Source: Madurella fahalii (taxonomy: Eukaryota; Ascomycota; Sordariomycetes; Sordariales). Taken from it: a stretch of DNA of 64,000 nucleotides. Of this stretch, positions 58,724 to 64,000 are shown piece after piece. Positions within the stretch are counted from its first letter, which is position 1. Every line of letters begins with the position of its first letter. The stretch covers positions 2,356,001 to 2,420,000 of the forward strand of contig CM056876.1 in assembly GCA_029876055.1 (NCBI GenBank). The letters run 5' to 3'. The notes under the pieces are model-generated. The model had not been told where the DNA came from and made no database searches. It was given only the letters and a program-made list of their open reading frames with translations. The translations under genes were made by a program, and so were the position numbers.

Positions 58724-59576
58724 ATGGCCGACGGTGAGTTCGTTCTTGCCTCATGAGTGGGCGATAACACGGTTTTATCTACGAGTCAAGACCATAAATG
58801 CTGACCGAGAGAGTACGAAAAAAACAGAGGACAGCTTTTTGTACGCCCTGAGCTCGAACAATGCCTGGGCAGGGTACAAAGCCCATCAGAACCCCCAGTT
58901 CTTCCCCAAACTAGCGAGCGGGCAGTCGCCGCAGATACGTTAGTCTTTCTTCCCCTTGAACGACTCGTTAACCAAGCTCTGACGCTTCTCCCGTCTCCAA
59001 ACAGTCTGGCTCGGCTGCTCCGACTCGCGCTGCCCCGAGACTACGATCCTGGGCCTCCAGCCCGGCGACGTCTTCGTGCACCGCAACATCGCCAACATCA
59101 TCTCGCCGACCGACATTAACACGTCGGCCGTCATCGAGTACGCCGTGCTCTTCCTCAAGGTCAAGCACATCATCCTGTGCGGCCACACGTCGTGCGGCGG
59201 CGCCATCGCCGCCCTGACCGACTCGCGCGTCGGCGGCGTCCTCGACACGTGGCTCACCCCGCTCAAGGCGGTCAAGATGGCGCACGCCGACGAGCTCGCG
59301 GCCATCAGGGACGACAAGGCGCGCGCAGTGCGGGTGGCCGAGCTGAACGTCGAGGCCGGCGTCAAGGTGCTCATGGCCAACTTTGTGGTGCAGGAGGCGA
59401 TCAAAGAGAGGGGCCTGGAGGTGCACGGGTGTCTGTTTGATATTGGGAGCGGACGGATCAGGGATCTGGGGTTCGGGACTACCAAGGGCGGTGGGAGGGG
59501 TGGTGATGAGGTGGTGAGGGGACGGCATGCGCAGTTGGTGTTTAGGGGACGGAATGCATCCATGTCGGTGCGGTGA
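58724..59576 (+). CDS. Beta-class carbonic anhydrase
   Basis: Predicted 236 aa in three exons: 58724-58733 (10 nt), 58810-58938 and 59005-59576. The joins give MADESTKKTEDSFLYAL and QILWLGCSDSRC; both are phase 1 and the donors are GTGAGT and GTTAGT. Zinc ligands are the Cys and Asp-Arg dyad in CSDSR and the His/Cys pair in CGHTSCGG. The block VFVHRNIANIISPTDINTSAV is diagnostic of the beta class. No mitochondrial presequence is visible, so it should be cytosolic. It interconverts CO2 and bicarbonate, supplying bicarbonate to carboxylases at ambient CO2 (as in yeast Nce103). The C-terminal part after FDIGSGRIRDL is Gly-rich. The small first exon is supported by frame and homology, but its exact acceptor needs RNA data. 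Confidence 0.91.
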
Positions 59577-60477
59577 TGTTAGTCTTGAGAGGCGCTTTGT
59601 GTCTGGTTGTTGTGTTTTAGGTTTGGGAATCTTGGGGGGGTCATGGGTCGGTTTGTCTGTCTATCTATCTGTCTGCCTATCTGACTGCTTCGGGGAAGCA
59701 ATGTCGTTTCAGGAACGGAGTCTTGGGAGGGATATTGGAGGCATTGAGTGTTTACACACGCAGCGGTTTAGTGCCATGATAGCATTGCGTATCTCAACAA
59801 TAATGCATTGTGAATCTTTACATAACATTGTCCTCTTCGTCCCTTTCTGGCGCCAGTTGAGATGACAACCAGATTCAGTTAGGGCTGCATGTCAGCAGCT
59901 TGGGGCCCCAGATAAGACGGAGGGCGGTCAACCGTCGGTATCCCTCAGATATTGTAACCGCACCTAACCATTTTGGAAGAAATAAATTACAATGGAAATA
60001 AAAAGAAAGAAAGAAAAGAAAAGAGGACTTATTACTTTTAGCTGGTAAGTGTAAAGGTCTGTAGTAGAGCGGAGTCGGATACTTTGCTTTTAGATACGGT
60101 TTTACTATCAGGGGACACAGTCAATTTATCTGGTATCCGGACTCGGAGGCCATCGAGAGCTAACAAGCGGACCTGGCTGATGCGAGATTAAGCTAAATTG
60201 GAGAAGCGAGATGTCATATCCAGCGCCATTCCACAGCCAAGAAGCCCGATTTCAAGGCCAGAAACGGCCTTGGCAACACTCACCGTCTCCACCGGGGGGT
60301 CCCGACCCGGACTTCCGGTCAACCGGGATCGGCGATCACCAGGTCCGATTTGCTGTGCAGGGCGCGCATGGCGCGCACATCTTCAGATTCCCGAGCCGCG
60401 TAAGCGTGTCCTGCACTGACATGAGCCAGCATCGGATCACCCCCTCCCCCCCCCCCCCCCCCCCAAAAAAAAAAAAA
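59577..60477. other. Intergenic, ending in a C/A homopolymer
   Basis: A short TCTATCTATCTGTCTG-type repeat lies at about 59660-59685 and a purine tract (AAAG-rich) near 59998-60025. The stretch ends with a run of C followed by about 14 A directly before the next start codon. Confidence 0.5.
60440..60477. repeat. Poly-C / poly-A tract abutting a start codon
   Basis: A near-continuous C run of about 22, broken once by T, is followed by about 14 A up to the ATG at 60478. Such a tract could set transcript leader properties. It is also a likely site of slippage or assembly error. Confidence 0.8.
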
Positions 60478-61819
60478 ATGACCCTTACCGTTCTCAACGA
60501 CGATGAGATCCGCAGCCTGCTGGAGGGCCTCACAGCAGCCGAGCTCGAGGGCTTCCGGGGGGCGCTGGCCTCGGCACTAAACGAGCACTCATCAGACCGC
60601 GCGCAGGGGTCGTCGGGGACGGCTGGAATCCCATCAATCCAACAGCCCGAACGCACGTCAGTGCACAGCACCGCAACCGGCGCCACGACCCTGTTCATGC
60701 CCTCGTCCAGCTCCATCGGCAATGGCATCAAGGGTGATACTCCTCCTTCTCCCCCACCCCACGTTCCCCTCTTCCGACGCCCAGTAAATCAGAGTAAATG
60801 CAGGTATCCATCCCATTACTAACTAGCGCCTATTCCCCTTTTAGTGATAACCCTCTCCTCCGCATCCGCCTCCACCACCGCCTCCCCAACCCCCGTCATC
60901 CGCCCAACAGGCGCCATCGCCCTCTTTTCTCCTCACGGCAGCCCCCACGGCTTCCTGCATGCGAGCGCCCTCACCGCCTTCCGCACGGCCCTGGCCTCAC
61001 TCTGCCTGGTCCGGAGCCGCAGGGCCGTGCGGACCCTGGTCGTCTTTGGATGCGGCGAGCAGGCGTACTGGCACGTCCGCCTCGCGCTCAAGGCACGGGG
61101 CGCGCACGTCGAGCGCGTCGTGTTTGTCAACCCCAGGGCGAGCCGGACTGCGCGGGAGGTGGTGGGGAGGTTTGTTGACCGGGTCGGGGGAGATGTCAAG
61201 GAAAGAGAGGGGTGGGCACGGTGTGAGGTTGGGGTGGTGATTCGGGATGAGGAGGGTGAGGCTTATGAGGCGCGGCTAGCGGGCCTGCTGCGTGAGGCGG
61301 ACGTGGTGGTTTGTTGTACGCCTTCGACGGAGGAGTTGTTTGATGCGGGCGTCTTGGAGAAGAGGGAGGAGGGGAGGTTAGTGGTTGCCATTGGGAGTTA
61401 TACGCCTGAGATGAGGGAGGTGCCGGTGAGTCTGATCAGGCAGGCTGTTCAACAAGAGGAAGGAGTGGTCGTTGTTGATACGGCCGAGGGGGTGCTGAAG
61501 GAGGCCGGGGAGTTCATTACGGCCGGAGTGAAGAGGGAGCACCTTGTTGAGTAAGTCGCTCTGCCATTGCTAGCGGATCTGAGACAAGTTACTGATGCCG
61601 CTTTGCAGGCTTGGAGAATTGGCTCTGCTAAACACCACAAAGACACGCTTTGCTGAGCAAAGTGGAGAGGAGAAGAATGACCGTCTGGTGCGTTGGCTTC
61701 AAACCGGCAATGTCATTTACAAAAGTGTCGGGCTGGGGCTCATGGACTTGACGACCGGCATGTACTTGGTAGATTTTGCGAAGGATATGGGTATTGGGAC
61801 ACTTGTGCCAGGGTTCTAG
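60478..61819 (+). CDS. Ornithine cyclodeaminase / mu-crystallin family protein
   Basis: Predicted 390 aa in three exons: 60478-60733, 60845-61550 and 61609-61819. The joins give NGIKVITLSS and VELGELALLN, with phases 1 and 2. The start MTLTVLNDDEIRSLLEGLT is the family N-terminus; the frame is open upstream but without similarity. Family marks are ATTLFMPS, the substrate/dimer region GAIALFSP, and the NAD-binding VFGCGEQAYWHVRLAL with a GxGxQA core. VVCCTPSTEELFD and TAEGVLKEAGEF come later. Members are NAD(P)-dependent deaminating or imine-reducing enzymes (ornithine cyclodeaminase, alanine dehydrogenase, ketimine reductase). The fungal branch is uncharacterised, so the substrate is not assigned. 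A low-complexity insert (about residues 38-60, Ser/Thr/Gln-rich) splits the N-terminal domain. Confidence 0.84.
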
Positions 61820-62198
61820 AGGCCCGCTGGTAGTTTTAATATTCATCATCATTCCCGTGTCAGAGGGAGCATTTCTTGGCACGAGTGATTACTGTGGTGA
61901 GACGGATCAGCGGGGCAACAGGCCCCAACCATCAACAGCACCTGAACGCGATTACACCTCGACACGTTGCAACACGAGCATAACCAAACCGCCAGTCATC
62001 TCCAATGTCTTGACCTATCAACATCACGTCGTAACAGAAACCCGACGTTAGACTGGAATCACTTCTTTTCATACTCATTCTCCTCGCGCTAGTCAGTCTC
62101 ATCCCGCAACCACCAAAACGTTCCCCGTCACATTAACAGACTTCACAGCACACCGCCGAAACAACAAACCCCTGTGTTTCCTTCTTAAAGTAGACCAA
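61820..62198. other. Short intergenic space
   Basis: This is the 3' flank of the cyclodeaminase-like gene and a CA/CT-rich leader before the small membrane protein. Nothing else is seen. Confidence 0.4.
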
Positions 62199-62600
62199 AT
62201 GAACCTCAGCCTTCAAATCCCCCTACTGCTACACCTTCTCGTTGAGACCCCGGCTTCCCTGTCTTTTCTCCTCAGCCCAAAAAAACAGCTCCCCAACGCG
62301 TCTCCCGAAGCTATCCTTATACTGCGCAATCTAGGCGGCTTACTCCTAGCAACCAATCTTCTCTGTCTCGTCCTATTAGTGGGCATTGGCTCCCCTGACA
62401 ACCAGCTTATGGCAAGCGCATGTCTTTGCCTTGGGACGTACCACGTCTGGCCGGCACATCGGGCTTATGCGAGGCTGACTCGAGGGTTTGGCGGTAGGCA
62501 AGGGGAGAAGGTATTAGGTGGGCCAAAGGTTCACTTGGTGGTTCATCTAGTGTGTCTAGTTGCGCTTATGGGGGGTGGATGGATGGGCATCAAGTCGTGA
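62199..62600 (+). CDS. Small multi-pass membrane protein, unknown function
   Basis: Single exon, 133 aa, not recognised with certainty. It has about four hydrophobic segments: residues ~4-25 (IPLLLHLLVETPASLSFLL), ~46-66 (GGLLLATNLLCLVLLVGIG), ~70-90 (MASACLCLGTYHVWP) and ~112-130 (VHLVVHLVCLVALMGGG). Short polar loops lie between them, including a basic one (RAYARLTRGFGGRQGEK). This layout resembles small fungal membrane proteins of unknown role. The ATG follows a typical CA-rich leader. It is convergent with the BFR2 gene, only 83 bp between stops. Coding status rests on ORF integrity and composition alone. Confidence 0.6.
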   Translation: MNLSLQIPLLLHLLVETPASLSFLLSPKKQLPNASPEAILILRNLGGLLLATNLLCLVLLVGIGSPDNQLMASACLCLGTYHVWPAHRAYARLTRGFGGRQGEKVLGGPKVHLVVHLVCLVALMGGGWMGIKS

Positions 62601-62683
62601 CAAACACACAGCAATCCATCAGGGTCAAGGAGCGGTTTGAAAAAGCAACTTTTCTTTTTCCAACATTGGGCCGCCATCCGATT

Positions 62684-64000
62684 CTAGCTCCGGAACAGCC
62701 GCAGTCCCGCCTCCTCCACATTCACCCCGCCCATCTCCTCGTCCGACAGTTCCTCGTCCTCCTTCAGCTCCATCTTCTGCCCAAACAGTGTCCCAAAGAG
62801 CCGGTCTATCGCATGCTCTTCCCACGACCTGCGGTCCTCCGGCGCCATGAAATTCTGCAGCTTCTCGTGCACTGTGTACCGCAGCTTTCTTCCCTTGCTG
62901 GCCTTCCGGTCCACGTGTTTCCTTGTCTTCGCCTCCTTGAGCGCCGCCCACCGGACCGTTGCCACCGACTCGCCCGGCGCGCCCGTGTCGCTACTCCGCT
63001 GGTCGACAAGCTCCTTGAGGAGCAGTTGGTAAAAGTCGGCGTCGTCGTAGATTTCGGTGTCCTCTTCGACCTTCTTTGCGGCCTGCGCCGGCGCACAAGA
63101 CCGCGGCGTCCGCGCGCGCTTGATCAGCCGCTCCGAGCTCACCAGCTGGCTGTCTAGTGTCGAGACCAATGACTGCGTTTCCGTCTTGACTAGTTTCCTG
63201 GTGGAAGGGGCCACTGTGCTTCTTCTTACTTTGTCCGACCACTTGTCTAGGACCTTCCGTCTGTGAGACAATGCCACCTCCTCAACCATCTCCATGCTCT
63301 CCCAAATGGCCTGGCTCGGCGTGTCCAGGTCGATCTCACGCTTCCTCTTCTCACCAATCTTCGCTCTGCTGCTCTCCGGCATGAAGGCGTTTCTAACGCT
63401 GTCGATGGTGTTCCAGAGTTTGACGGCAGCCTCCTCGGCTGCTTGATAGGCCTCCATGCCCATCTCATGGCTGTTGTCCACCACGCTGAACGTATTCGCC
63501 GCCACTAGGGCCTTTTGTAACCGAATGCGGAGGTTTAGGATGGAGTCAAATGCTCGGCGCTGCACGCGGACCGCCGCGCCCTTGTCCGCATCCGCTTTGG
63601 CAGCCTGAGACATGGCGGCCACAATACTCTTGTGACCCTCGGTCGCCATCTTGCGTAGTTTAGCACGGTCGTCATCGTCGTCGCCATCTGACATTTGATC
63701 CTCATCCTCATCCTCATCCTCTTCCCCAGCTTCGGCTTCGTCTTCGTCTTCATCTTCGTCTGCGTCTTCAACCTCGCCCTCTTCGTCATCCTCTTCCCAA
63801 TCGCCTTCACCTAATTCGCTTCCCTCGTCCTCCTCATCATCTTCATCGGAGAGCCGTGCACCATCATGGTCGAACTCTGAACCTTCCTCGGACCCACCAT
63901 CAGACCCATCTATCCCGTCCTCCTCAGCGTGAGATTCCTGATCCTCCTCGGCATCATCTTCGTCTTCCGAAGACATGAAATCTGCGGCAGTAGGCCGCTT
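62684..64000 (-). CDS. BFR2: Bfr2/AATF ribosome-biogenesis protein (5' end off window)
   Basis: The frame is open from the stop at 62684 to the right edge, where it reads KRPTAADFMSSEDEDD, so the start lies outside. At least 438 residues are present. The N-terminal part is very acidic (D/E runs of many residues, near 63680-63960). The AATF/Che-1-type region follows (QRRAFDSILNLRIRLQKALVAAN, shown in part). The C-terminal TRAUB region is LLKELVDQR, KEAKTRKHVDRKASKGRKLRY and HEKLQNFMAPEDR. Yeast Bfr2 is a component of the early small-subunit processome. With eL8 it is one of two ribosome-production genes in the window. The Met at 63976 is probably internal because relatives have about 60-100 more residues. 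Confidence 0.9.
   Translation of the reverse strand, partial: KRPTAADFMSSEDEDDAEEDQESHAEEDGIDGSDGGSEEGSEFDHDGARLSDEDDEEDEGSELGEGDWEEDDEEGEVEDADEDEDEDEAEAGEEDEDEDEDQMSDGDDDDDRAKLRKMATEGHKSIVAAMSQAAKADADKGAAVRVQRRAFDSILNLRIRLQKALVAANTFSVVDNSHEMGMEAYQAAEEAAVKLWNTIDSVRNAFMPESSRAKIGEKRKREIDLDTPSQAIWESMEMVEEVALSHRRKVLDKWSDKVRRSTVAPSTRKLVKTETQSLVSTLDSQLVSSERLIKRARTPRSCAPAQAAKKVEEDTEIYDDADFYQLLLKELVDQRSSDTGAPGESVATVRWAALKEAKTRKHVDRKASKGRKLRYTVHEKLQNFMAPEDRRSWEEHAIDRLFGTLFGQKMELKEDEELSDEEMGGVNVEEAGLRLFRS

Overview
The window is nuclear DNA of a filamentous ascomycete, most likely a Sordariomycete and perhaps of the order Sordariales. The evidence is moderately GC-rich coding sequence, many 50-120 bp GT-AG introns with CTAAC/CTGAC-type branch sites, 0.4-3.8 kb intergenic spaces, and a gene set typical of that group: AIM21, NUP145 as one autoproteolytic precursor, a PHD-MYST acetyltransferase, and PAN2 starting MDADWDE. 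The species call is an inference. I could not run homology searches, so all names rest on recognised motifs and remembered family sequence.

Layout from left to right. 1-3794 has no gene I can support; it holds a decayed ~64 bp tandem repeat and several TGTACTGTACA-like palindromes. Next come AIM21 (+, 3795-6702), a broken BTB/POZ gene (-, 7277-7805), TRAPPC11 (-, 8961-12906), an alpha/beta hydrolase (+, 13457-14458), DNA2 (+, 14877-20055), a Yrb30-type RanGTP-binding protein (-, 21027-23040), SUP35/eRF3 (+, 23695-25885) and a short-chain dehydrogenase (+, 26732-27882). A 3 kb gene-poor stretch with homopolymer and microsatellite tracts follows.

The right half holds a mitochondrial oxoglutarate/malate-type carrier (+, 30949-32027), PAN2 (+, 32716-36816), a cytochrome P450 (+, 37430-39199), NUP145 (-, 39678-45276), epsin ENT1 (-, 46856-48789), SAS3-like MYST acetyltransferase (-, 49909-53292), NCS6/CTU1 (-, 54604-55809), ribosomal protein eL8 (+, 56172-57312), beta-carbonic anhydrase (+, 58724-59576), an ornithine cyclodeaminase-like protein (+, 60478-61819), a small membrane protein (+, 62199-62600), and BFR2/AATF (-, from 62684 off the right edge).

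This is a core-genome region. Most genes serve basic cell biology: membrane traffic, actin patches, replication, nuclear transport, translation and mRNA decay, chromatin and ribosome assembly. Only the hydrolase, dehydrogenase, P450 and cyclodeaminase-like genes look accessory, and they are scattered rather than clustered. I found no convincing new multi-gene system. The points worth a second look are unusual gene structures (GC-AG intron, micro-exons, an ATG-only exon), a Thr at the NUP145 self-cleavage site, the dispersed palindrome, the decayed repeat, the broken BTB gene and a long C/A homopolymer next to a start codon.
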